DNA of 5,692 bases from Actinomycetales bacterium (GTDB lineage: Bacteria > Actinomycetota > Actinomycetes > Mycobacteriales > Mycobacteriaceae). Each line of letters opens with the position of its first letter. Position 1 is the first letter of the stretch. The stretch spans positions 1 to 5,692 of the forward strand of contig DUOR01000296.1 in assembly GCA_012838715.1 (NCBI GenBank). Direction: 5' to 3'. The position numbers and the translations under genes were made by a program. This document shows positions 1 through 4,126 of this stretch, piece by piece. The notes beneath the pieces were generated by a model that searched no databases, was not told the DNA's origin, and saw nothing but the letters and a program-made list of their open reading frames with translations.

Positions 1-45
1 CCGAGTTAAAGGCTTGGAGCCGCTCCCGGCCCCCTGCCGACGGAC

Positions 46-73
46 TGATCCCGAGTTATTGATCCCGAGTTCC
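46..73. repeat. Tandem 14-base repeat TGATCCCGAGTT, with a third partial copy at the window edge
   Basis: TGATCCCGAGTTAT (46-59) is followed directly by TGATCCCGAGTTCC (60-73). The first bases of the window, CCGAGTT (1-7), are a further partial copy. AAGGCTTG follows the first and last copies at different distances (9-16 and 80-87), which suggests a duplicated block larger than the 14-mer. Confidence 0.65.
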
Positions 74-89
74 GGGGTGAAGGCTTGCA

Positions 90-150
90 CCCAGCCCCGC
101 GCGAACCCGACGCGCCCAACCCCACGCGCCCAGCCCCGCGCGCGAACCCG
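90..150. repeat. Direct repeat of about 20 bases, spacing about 39
   Basis: CCCAGCCCCGCGCGAACCCG (90-109) recurs at 129-150 with one extra CG. The flanks (ACGCGCCCAA, CCGCACCCGA) are weakly alike, so it may be a decayed tandem duplication. The function is unknown, and simple GC-rich drift is possible. Confidence 0.6.
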
Positions 151-172
151 CCGCACCCGACCCCCGCGATCG

Positions 173-210
173 CCGACGCCCCGCCCTGGAAGTCCAGGAC
201 GGGGCGTCGG
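173..210 (-). terminator. Main terminator hairpin of the rplM-rpsI operon
   Basis: CCGACGCCCCG (173-183) pairs perfectly with CGGGGCGTCGG (200-210). After one C/A mismatch, CCTGG (185-189) pairs with CCAGG (194-198) around a 4-base loop, giving 16 base pairs in all. It lies 92 bases after the rpsI stop. There is no U-run behind it, as is common for actinobacterial terminators. It follows directly on the hairpin at 218-231. Confidence 0.75.
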
Positions 211-231
211 AAAGCAATGCGGCATGCCGCA
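211..231 (-). terminator. First terminator-like hairpin behind rpsI
   Basis: TGCGGCATGCCGCA (218-231) is a perfect 14-base palindrome that can fold as TGCGG-CATG-CCGCA. On the minus strand it is followed by TTGCTTT, a short U-rich tail. The stem is small, so termination here may be partial and completed by the adjacent stronger stem. The palindrome could alternatively be a protein binding site. Confidence 0.5.
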
Positions 232-285
232 CCAAACGGCACACGCGCACCAAGCGGCGCAACCCACCGGAGCGGGCCACGCGCT

Positions 286-299
286 CGAGCCGAAGCTCG
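286..299 (-). other. UUCG-tetraloop hairpin just after rpsI
   Basis: On the minus strand CGAGC-TTCG-GCTCG begins two bases after the rpsI stop codon. A UUCG loop on a GC stem is very stable in RNA. There is no U-run, so it is more likely a 3' stabiliser than a terminator. Confidence 0.5.
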
Positions 300-301
300 G
301 G

Positions 302-865
302 TCAGCGCTTGGAGTACTGCGGGGCGCGACGGGCCTTGTGCAGACCGGCCTTCTTGCGCTCGACCGCGCGGGCGTCGCGGGTCAGGTAGCCGGCCTTCTT
401 CAGCTGGCCGCGCTCCTCCGGGTTGTACTCGTTCAGGGCGCGGGCGATGGCCAGGCGCAGGGCGCCGGCCTGGCCGGACGGGCCGCCACCGTTGATGTTG
501 GCCTTGATGTCGAACTGGTTCTCACGCTCGAGCAGAACCAGCGGCTCCTTGATCTCCTGCTGGTGCAGCTTGTTCGGGAAGTAATCCTCGAGCTCGCGGC
601 CGTTGCAGGTGATCTTGCCGGAGCCGGCGACCACGTGGGCGCGGGCGACGGCGCGCTTGCGGCGGCCGACGGTCTGGATCGGGCGATCCAGAACGGCGGG
701 CTCGGCGGCAACCGGGGCCTCGTCGGCGGCGGTCTCGTCGACCAGCGCATCGCCGATGGTGGAGGTGAAGTCCTCGGTGGCGGCCTCAGCCGCGGCCTGG
801 ACGTCGTCGTAGCTGGCCTCGGTGTTCTCGACCTGGGCCTCGTTGGTGTCCTGGGGGTTGGTCAC
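302..865 (-). CDS. rpsI: 30S ribosomal protein S9 with acidic N-terminal extension
   Basis: Small-subunit protein whose C-terminal tail reaches the P-site tRNA. The core spans about 63-187: [15 protein letters not shown] (65-79), [19 protein letters not shown] (126-144) and the conserved end [20 protein letters not shown] (161-180) with terminal QYSKR. The full length of 187 exceeds the roughly 130 of E. coli because of an N-terminal extension. Residues 1-58 hold 15 Asp/Glu and no Lys or Arg before R61. Longer S9 proteins are known in Corynebacterium and relatives. The start is GTG (865-863), overlapping the rplM stop by 4 bases; only a weak AAGG (876-879) precedes it, so translation probably depends on coupling. 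No alternative ATG exists in the extension. TGA stop at 304-302. Confidence 0.97.
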   Translation of the reverse strand: MTNPQDTNEAQVENTEASYDDVQAAAEAATEDFTSTIGDALVDETAADEAPVAAEPAVLDRPIQTVGRRKRAVARAHVVAGSGKITCNGRELEDYFPNKLHQQEIKEPLVLLERENQFDIKANINGGGPSGQAGALRLAIARALNEYNPEERGQLKKAGYLTRDARAVERKKAGLHKARRAPQYSKR

Positions 866-1308
866 TGCGCCACCGCCTTGATCTCGTAGTTCTCGGGCTT
901 CTGACCGGCGTAGGGGTGCTCGGAGCCGGCGTACACGTGCAGCTTCTTGACGGAGGCACGGGAGAGCTTGTTCTGCGGCATCATGCCGGAGATGGCCTCC
1001 TTGATGACGCGCTCGGGGTGCACCTCGAGGGAGCGGCCGAGGGTCATCGACTTGAGGCCACCCGGGAAACCGGAGTGGCGGTAGCGCATCTCACGGTCCC
1101 GCTTGTTGGAGGAGATGTGCACCTTGTCGGCGTTGATGATGATGACGTGGTCGCCGCAGTCGACGTTCGGGGCGAAGTAGGCCTTGCCCTTGCCGCGAAG
1201 CAGGTCGGAGGCGTGGGTGGCCAGACGGCCGAGCACAACGTCAGTGGCGTCGATGACGTACCACTTGCGCTCGATGTCACCGTCCTTGGGGTGGAAAGTA
1301 GACAACAT
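862..1308 (-). CDS. rplM: 50S ribosomal protein L13
   Basis: Component of the large ribosomal subunit that binds 23S rRNA early in assembly. The 148 residues are the usual length. Family blocks are clear: [17 protein letters not shown] (14-30), [18 protein letters not shown] (45-62), [12 protein letters not shown] (76-87), and the L13 signature region from [10 protein letters not shown] (106-115) to [13 protein letters not shown] (121-133). The stretch around NVDCGDH and [15 protein letters not shown] recalls corynebacterial L13. The start is either ATG 1308 or TTG 1305, since the ribosome binding site is better spaced for the latter. The TGA stop overlaps the rpsI start (GTGA), so the two genes are co-transcribed and translationally coupled, as in most bacteria. 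Confidence 0.98.
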   Translation of the reverse strand: MLSTFHPKDGDIERKWYVIDATDVVLGRLATHASDLLRGKGKAYFAPNVDCGDHVIIINADKVHISSNKRDREMRYRHSGFPGGLKSMTLGRSLEVHPERVIKEAISGMMPQNKLSRASVKKLHVYAGSEHPYAGQKPENYEIKAVAQ

Positions 1309-1460
1309 GACTCCTTACGGGTCCGTGTGATTCTGCCAGCCGGCGTGCGCGCCGTACCTTCCCCCGGCGGCCGGTGGAGACCCGGGGAGGCGTGTTTGCG
1401 CTGCCTGGCGTCCCGCGGGGCGGGGCCGTTGGCGGCGCTGCGTCTTTGCGCGCACACAGG
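1309..1460 (-). promoter_or_regulatory. Structured 5' leader of the rplM-rpsI mRNA
   Basis: About 150 non-coding bases between the predicted transcription start and rplM. Visible elements in transcript order are two near-identical 12-mers, GCGCAAAGACGC (1451-1440) and GCGCAAACACGC (1401-1390). They are followed by a GC stem pairing CCTCCCCGG (near 1390) with CCGGGGGAAGG (near 1358), with one bulge, and a CGGCG-CGCA-CGCCG hairpin (1354-1341). L13 represses its own operon in E. coli and a leader motif is known in Firmicutes. An autoregulatory role here is only an inference, and no named leader motif was recognised. Confidence 0.5.
1311..1316 (-). promoter_or_regulatory. Ribosome binding site of rplM that questions the ATG start
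   Basis: AAGGAG lies only 2 bases before ATG 1308-1306 but 5 bases before the next codon, TTG 1305-1303. The spacing favours initiation at TTG, which would give an N-terminus [10 protein letters not shown] like the one I remember for corynebacterial L13. Confidence 0.6.
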
Positions 1461-1466
1461 TGGAGT

Positions 1467-1495
1467 AGCTTACCGACGACTGCTCGTTTGACCAA
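1467..1495 (-). promoter_or_regulatory. Sigma-70-type promoter of rplM-rpsI
   Basis: On the minus strand TTGGTC (1495-1490) and TAAGCT (1472-1467) are separated by 17 bases, the optimal spacing for the housekeeping sigma factor; TAAGCT fits the TANNNT -10 form. Transcription would begin near 1460, giving a leader of about 150 bases. The -35 box shares two T bases with the TTTT that follows the esx terminator stem, so terminator and promoter are directly joined. Confidence 0.7.
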
Positions 1496-1562
1496 AACGC
1501 GTCGACGCCGCGACCAGCCCGAACGGCTCCCGGCGGAGCCGGGGTTCGGGTGGTGCGGCGTC
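1494..1562 (-). terminator. Large inverted repeat, probable terminator of the esx transcript
   Basis: Four nested arms pair around the loop CGGC (1531-1534). These are GACGCCGC (1504-1511) with GCGGCGTC (1555-1562), ACCA (1513-1516) with TGGT (1551-1554), CCCGAAC (1518-1524) with GTTCGGG (1544-1550), and GGCTCC (1525-1530) with GGAGCC (1535-1540). Only two single G bulges and one GGG bulge interrupt 25 base pairs. On the minus strand TTTT (1497-1494) follows 6 bases after the stem. Its place between esxT and the rplM promoter fits a terminator insulating the ribosomal operon. The arms also pair on the plus strand, but no plus-strand gene needs it. Confidence 0.75.
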
Positions 1563-1604
1563 GTGGTCGCGGTGGCGGTTGCGTTAGCGGTAACTGCGGC
1601 TGTG

Positions 1605-1624
1605 GCTGCGGCAGAGTCCGCAGC
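1605..1624 (-). other. Hairpin behind esxT
   Basis: GCTGCGG (1605-1611) and CCGCAGC (1618-1624) form a perfect 7-base stem with a 6-base loop, starting about 21 bases after the esxT stop. There is no U-run. It precedes the larger inverted repeat at 1504-1562 and may be part of a two-step 3' end. Confidence 0.45.
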
Positions 1625-1645
1625 AACCGTGGCGGCCCGCCGGGG

Positions 1646-1936
1646 TCAGCCCCAGCTGGCGGCGGCCTGGCGGTTGATGTCGGACATGCGGTCGTTGGAT
1701 TCGCCGACGGTGCGGGCGATGGTTTCCAGGATCATGTTGAGGTCGGCGGCGGCCTCGTCCCATTCGCGCTGGGCGGCTTCGTAGGCTACGGCGGAGTCTC
1801 CTTCCCAGGTGGCGGTCATCGGCTGGATGCGGGAGCGCAGGTCGCCGAGCAGCGACTGGATGTTGGCGGAGGTGGCGCGGATGTCCTCGGAACCGGCGGC
1901 GATGGCGCCGAAGCTGTAGCGGATGGTGTCGGTCAT
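1646..1936 (-). CDS. esxT: WXG100 protein, EsxT-like (ESX-4 secreted partner)
   Basis: Small protein of 96 residues, the second WXG100 partner. The N-terminus (IRYSFGAIAAGSEDI), the block LRSRIQPMTATW and the end RQAAASWG align by eye with M. tuberculosis EsxT. The turn motif W44-E-G46 is intact here; in my memory of the M. tuberculosis protein the Gly is not kept. No Tyr occurs after Y52, so it lacks a C-terminal YxxxD/E signal, and export may depend on pairing with the upstream protein. The ATG at 1936 has AGGGGG (1944-1949) 7 bases upstream, in a context almost the same as that of esxU (GGGGGAA-n-CAC). The 57-base gap to esxU suggests co-transcription. TGA stop at 1648-1646, followed by hairpins that probably end the transcript. 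Confidence 0.92.
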   Translation of the reverse strand: MTDTIRYSFGAIAAGSEDIRATSANIQSLLGDLRSRIQPMTATWEGDSAVAYEAAQREWDEAAADLNMILETIARTVGESNDRMSDINRQAAASWG

Positions 1937-1978
1937 TGTGTTTCCCCCTGTGTCGACGGTGTCGTGGTCGTGTGGTGG

Positions 1979-1992
1979 CGGCCGTGCGGCCG
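1979..1992 (-). other. Small hairpin between esxU and esxT
   Basis: CGGCC (1979-1983) and GGCCG (1988-1992) form a perfect 5-base stem with a 4-base loop, beginning one base after the esxU stop codon. There is no U-run. It could slow 3' decay of esxU mRNA or cause partial termination, setting the esxU to esxT ratio. It may also be incidental. Confidence 0.4.
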
Positions 1993-1993
1993 A

Positions 1994-2323
1994 TTAGAGA
2001 TTGAGCAGGCCGCCGCCGGCGGAGGCGACGCGGTTGAACGAGTCGGCGCCGGTTTCCTCGGTGGCGTCGAAGGAGCGGGAGTTGGCCCGGATGTTTTCGG
2101 CGATGTCGGTCAGGGCGTTGGAAAGGCGGCCGGCCGCCTCGTCCCAGCGCAGCATCAGGTTGTCGAAGGCGACCTGGGCCTGGCCCTGCCAGTCGCCGGC
2201 GAGTCCGTCGACGACGCCGCGCAGGCGCGCGAGTTCGCCGGAAACTTCCGCGTTGACGCCGTCGACGTCGCTCGCGGTGGTGGTCATGGTGCTGAAGTCG
2301 GTGGTGAAAAGCCCGCCGGTCAT
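1994..2323 (-). CDS. esxU: WXG100 protein, EsxU-like (ESX-4 secreted partner)
   Basis: Small protein of 109 residues of the WXG100 family: a helix-turn-helix hairpin exported by type VII secretion as a heterodimer with its neighbour. The turn motif is W45-Q-G47 (GDWQGQAQVAF), followed by a second helix (RWDEAAGRLSNAL, IAENIRANS) and the tail NRVASAGGGLLNL. The C-terminal half and the AAGG-like tail resemble M. tuberculosis EsxU, and the gene order agrees. There is no YxxxD/E export motif after the second helix; the nearest candidate is F85-DAT-E89, with Phe in place of Tyr. The ATG at 2323 has the site GAGGGGG (2330-2336), 6 bases upstream. It is first in a probable two-gene transcript from the promoter candidate at 2468-2494. 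The upstream gene ends 306 bases away. TAA stop at 1996-1994. Confidence 0.92.
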   Translation of the reverse strand: MTGGLFTTDFSTMTTTASDVDGVNAEVSGELARLRGVVDGLAGDWQGQAQVAFDNLMLRWDEAAGRLSNALTDIAENIRANSRSFDATEETGADSFNRVASAGGGLLNL

Positions 2324-2333
2324 GTGATTCCCC

Positions 2334-2401
2334 CTCGGTGTTCGGTCACGTGGATTCTTCGTTCACGTGCGGTGTTCGGTGACGTGGATTCTTCGGTCAC
2401 G
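2334..2401 (-). repeat. Four tandem 17-base units directly upstream of esxU
   Basis: In minus-strand order the units are CGTGACCGAAGAATCCA (2401-2385), CGTCACCGAACACCGCA (2384-2368), CGTGAACGAAGAATCCA (2367-2351) and CGTGACCGAACACCGAG (2350-2334). They alternate A-B-A-B, so the block is also two 34-base repeats with 31 of 34 matches. CACGTG occurs at two unit junctions (2347-2352, 2364-2369). The last unit runs into the esxU ribosome binding site. The period of 17 is not a multiple of three and no coding frame is sensible, which points to DNA or RNA binding. The function is unknown. Confidence 0.85.
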
Positions 2402-2408
2402 CGGTTGG

Positions 2409-2431
2409 CGCGGGCGCCCCTCGCGCCCGCG
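2409..2431 (-). other. Leader hairpin 2 before esxU
   Basis: CGCGGGCGC (2409-2417) and GCGCCCGCG (2423-2431) form a perfect 9-base stem with a 5-base loop, five bases after hairpin 1 in transcript order. It has no U-run and is directly followed by the 17-base tandem units. Confidence 0.6.
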
Positions 2432-2435
2432 GCTG

Positions 2436-2458
2436 CGGCCCCTCCCCTTTCGGGGCCG
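2436..2458 (-). other. Leader hairpin 1 before esxU
   Basis: CGGCCCC (2436-2442) pairs with GGGGCCG (2452-2458). On the minus strand an alternative inner fold is CCCC-GAAA-GGGG, a GNRA tetraloop. It would sit at the very start of a transcript from the ECF-type promoter. There is no U-run, so it looks more like a 5' stabilising or attenuating structure than a simple terminator. Confidence 0.55.
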
Positions 2459-2467
2459 TCACGTATT

Positions 2468-2494
2468 GGACGCGGTCGGGGGCGGTTCGGTTCC
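2468..2494 (-). promoter_or_regulatory. Candidate ECF sigma factor promoter (GGAAC-N17-CGTCC) for esxU-esxT
   Basis: On the minus strand GGAAC (2494-2490) and CGTCC (2472-2468) are separated by exactly 17 bases. That is the spacing and sequence class of actinobacterial ECF promoters (GGAAC ... CGTC). In M. tuberculosis the ECF factor SigM is reported to control the ESX-4 esx genes with a consensus of this form (recalled from the literature). Transcription would start near 2460, leaving a leader of about 135 bases before the esxU ATG at 2323. No good sigma-70-type -10/-35 pair was seen in this spacer. It is a pattern match of limited length, so a chance hit is possible in such GC-rich DNA. Confidence 0.6.
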
Positions 2495-2511
2495 ATCGGA
2501 TTTCGCCGATG
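2494..2511 (-). repeat. Inverted repeat at the -35 side of the esxU promoter candidate
   Basis: CATCGG-N6-CCGATG is a perfect 6-base inverted repeat. On the minus strand it can be extended with bulges by pairing GGTTTC (near 2520) with GAACC (2490-2494). It ends at the GGAAC box, so it could be an operator or the 3' hairpin of the Rv3446c-family mRNA. There is no U-run after it. The repeat is seen directly; its role is a guess. Confidence 0.45.
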
Positions 2512-2629
2512 CCGGAAACCGCACCCCCAGCGCACCCCCTCCGGTGCACGCCGCGCCCGTTCCAGTGCAGGTCCCTCGTCGTACCCGGGTTCGCGCGCAC
2601 GCATGCACCGCGCTTTCCGACGCCTCCCA

Positions 2630-4126
2630 TCACGCGTTCTCCGCCACTCCCACGCTGCGCAGCGCTTGCCCGCAGATGGGCCGGTGCTGCGGAATCGTCG
2701 GGTCGCGCCATTGGCAGCCGACGGACAGCTGCCATGGTCCGACGATCCGGTGCTGCCAGTACACGACGGTGCCGTCGCCGGGCCGTTCCTCGTGCGTCAC
2801 CACGTCGATGCCTTCGACGAGTTCGCGGCGCACCCGGTCCGCCGTCGGGTCCGCGGCCGCCCGGGTGCCGATGCTCGCGGCGAGATCCTCCAGCGGCGTG
2901 CCCTCCGGCACGGGCGTCGCGATGGCCAGAATCCGCATCCGCCCACCGTTGACCGCAACGAGCCCGTCGGGCCGCGCCCCCGCGTCGACCTCCCAGTCCG
3001 GCGGCAGCGTCACCTGGATTCCGTTGGCCCGCAGCACATGACCGACCTCGTCCCCGCCGGATTCCCGATCCGGTTCCCCGAGCCCGTCGCGGCCCGATTC
3101 CTCGCCCGATCCTTCGCCCAACTCGCCACCTGATTCCTCACCCGATTCCTCCCCCGCTTCGACGGCGGCGCCTCCGCCCGGGTCAGCTCCGCCGGTCCCG
3201 GATTCCGCGATTCCGGCGGCCGCGATGCCGCCGTCGTCGCGTGGCCCGGCCGGCCCGCTGCCCAGGATTGCGGTGACGGCCACGAACCCCACGATCACCA
3301 GCGCCCCGGCCGCCACCCCGACGGGTGCGCGCAATTTCTTGCTTGCCGACGCTTCCTCCACATCCCTGGCCCGCCTCCGCAGCTCCGTGACGTCGAGAAT
3401 CGGTGCGACGCCCGGGTCGCGCCCGGCCGCCGGATGCGTGGCGCGGATGGAGTCGTTGGCGCCCGATCCGTCGGCTTCGACGCCGTTGGCGCCGACGCCA
3501 CCGCCCGAATCCCAAGTTTCCGGCGCGGTGGTTCCGTAATCCCGGGCATCGCCCAATGCCTCGTCCGGTGCCGAACCCCGCTCCCCGCTCCGGATTCGCC
3601 GCAGCTCCGGTTCGGGAACGGGGAACACCAGGTGCCCGCGGCGGCGGAGCCCCGCGAAAACGCCGTCGTCCCCGGTGACGATGTATTCGACGTCGTCGGT
3701 CGGGCCGTCGTCGGCAAGCAGCTCCGCGGTGAGGTCAGCGATGATGGCCAACCTGTCGCCGGTGCGGTGGGTCAGCCGGCACGTGGTGGTGCCGGCGCCG
3801 AAATCGAGGCGGGAGACGCACATCCGGCCCGGTTCGAGCTCCACCAGAATCGTGTGCGCGGCGACGGGCGGCTCCGCGGCCAGCAGTTGCGTGGCGATGT
3901 CCGTGATGCCGGCGTCGGCGCCCTGCCCCAGCAATGCGCGCGCGAGAAGCTCGCGGCGCCGTCCGCCCCAATAGGAGGGGGTGACCGCCAACTGCGGCGC
4001 GCGGCCGGCATGCCGGGCCCGGTGCGCGGCGATGACCCGGTCGAAGGCATCGGGTTCGACGGCGGCCGGGCCCCACAGGTGCAGGGTGGCGTCGGCGGAG
4101 ATCATGGTGCTTGCCGTGTCATTCAC
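2630..4126 (-). CDS. Rv3446c-family type VII secretion-associated membrane protein
   Basis: Protein of 498 residues in the position of mycobacterial Rv3446c, between eccC and the esx pair; its biochemical role is not established. I chose the GTG start at 4126-4124 because AAGGAG (4134-4139) lies 7 bases upstream. The start overlaps the eccC stop by 8 bases, implying translational coupling. An upstream in-frame start at 4207 would lie deep inside eccC; an internal ATG at 4105 has no comparable site. Layout: residues 10-170 form a cytoplasmic domain with Hsp70/actin-like traces (LAVTPSYWGGRRREL 46-60, LDFGAGTT 107-114, YIVTGDDG 148-155). A variable region follows to about 265, then one hydrophobic segment, 267-289 (GVAAGALVIVGFVAVTAIL). 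After a Glu/Gly/Ser linker (about 325-360) comes a C-terminal domain, 364-498, probably extracytoplasmic, with two cysteines (471, 485) able to form a disulfide. That last part matches the C-terminal domain that defines this family. Family assignment is firm by context and architecture, function is not. Confidence 0.88.
   Translation of the reverse strand: MNDTASTMISADATLHLWGPAAVEPDAFDRVIAAHRARHAGRAPQLAVTPSYWGGRRRELLARALLGQGADAGITDIATQLLAAEPPVAAHTILVELEPGRMCVSRLDFGAGTTTCRLTHRTGDRLAIIADLTAELLADDGPTDDVEYIVTGDDGVFAGLRRRGHLVFPVPEPELRRIRSGERGSAPDEALGDARDYGTTAPETWDSGGGVGANGVEADGSGANDSIRATHPAAGRDPGVAPILDVTELRRRARDVEEASASKKLRAPVGVAAGALVIVGFVAVTAILGSGPAGPRDDGGIAAAGIAESGTGGADPGGGAAVEAGEESGEESGGELGEGSGEESGRDGLGEPDRESGGDEVGHVLRANGIQVTLPPDWEVDAGARPDGLVAVNGGRMRILAIATPVPEGTPLEDLAASIGTRAAADPTADRVRRELVEGIDVVTHEERPGDGTVVYWQHRIVGPWQLSVGCQWRDPTIPQHRPICGQALRSVGVAENA
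3092..3151 (-). repeat. Five 12-base in-frame repeats coding for an acidic EESG-type linker
   Basis: On the minus strand the stretch divides into five 12-base units: GAGGAATCGGGT, GAGGAATCAGGT, GGCGAGTTGGGC, GAAGGATCGGGC and GAGGAATCGGGC. They encode EESG, EESG, GELG, EGSG and EESG (residues 326-345 of the Rv3446c-family protein). The stretch lies between the membrane helix and the C-terminal domain, so it is a flexible acidic spacer. Units that are a multiple of three can be gained or lost without a frameshift, so the length may vary between strains. Confidence 0.85.

Larger units (their letters stand above)
1..301. other. Gene-free stretch downstream of rpsI
   Basis: No reading frame here has a recognisable product, a credible ribosome binding site or family similarity. 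The part next to rpsI holds the three hairpins described separately. The rest is cytosine-rich with short direct repeats. In mycobacteria glmM follows rpsI on the same strand, so the far part could hold its promoter, but no convincing -10/-35 pair was found before the window ends. Confidence 0.6.

Noticed and set aside
40..90. Possible -10/-35 pair (TTCACC-N17-TAACTC) on the minus strand for a gene beyond the window
   Set aside because: Both boxes match poorly and the AT content comes from the 14-base repeat; no downstream gene is visible to support it.
14..889. Plus-strand open frame of 291 codons across rpsI
   Set aside because: It is the antisense shadow of rpsI, with low-complexity leucine/glycine/valine content and no ribosome binding site.
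1315..1626. Minus-strand frame of 103 codons between esxT and rplM
   Set aside because: It begins with Pro/Gln repeats, crosses the terminator stem, the promoter and the leader, and has no family resemblance.
2334..2401. CRISPR array reading of the 17-base tandem units
   Set aside because: The units are directly adjacent without spacers, too short and alternate in type; no cas gene is near.
2320..2604. Minus-strand frame of 94 codons whose stop overlaps the esxU start (ATGA)
   Set aside because: It is arginine- and proline-rich without family resemblance, runs through the hairpins and the 17-base array (whose period shifts the frame), and lacks a good ribosome binding site. The ATGA overlap is probably chance.
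1550..3133. Plus-strand open frame of 527 codons across the esx genes
   Set aside because: It runs antisense to two clear WXG100 genes and to the Rv3446c-family gene, is glycine/valine/arginine-rich, and has no recognisable domain. Long antisense frames are expected at this GC content.
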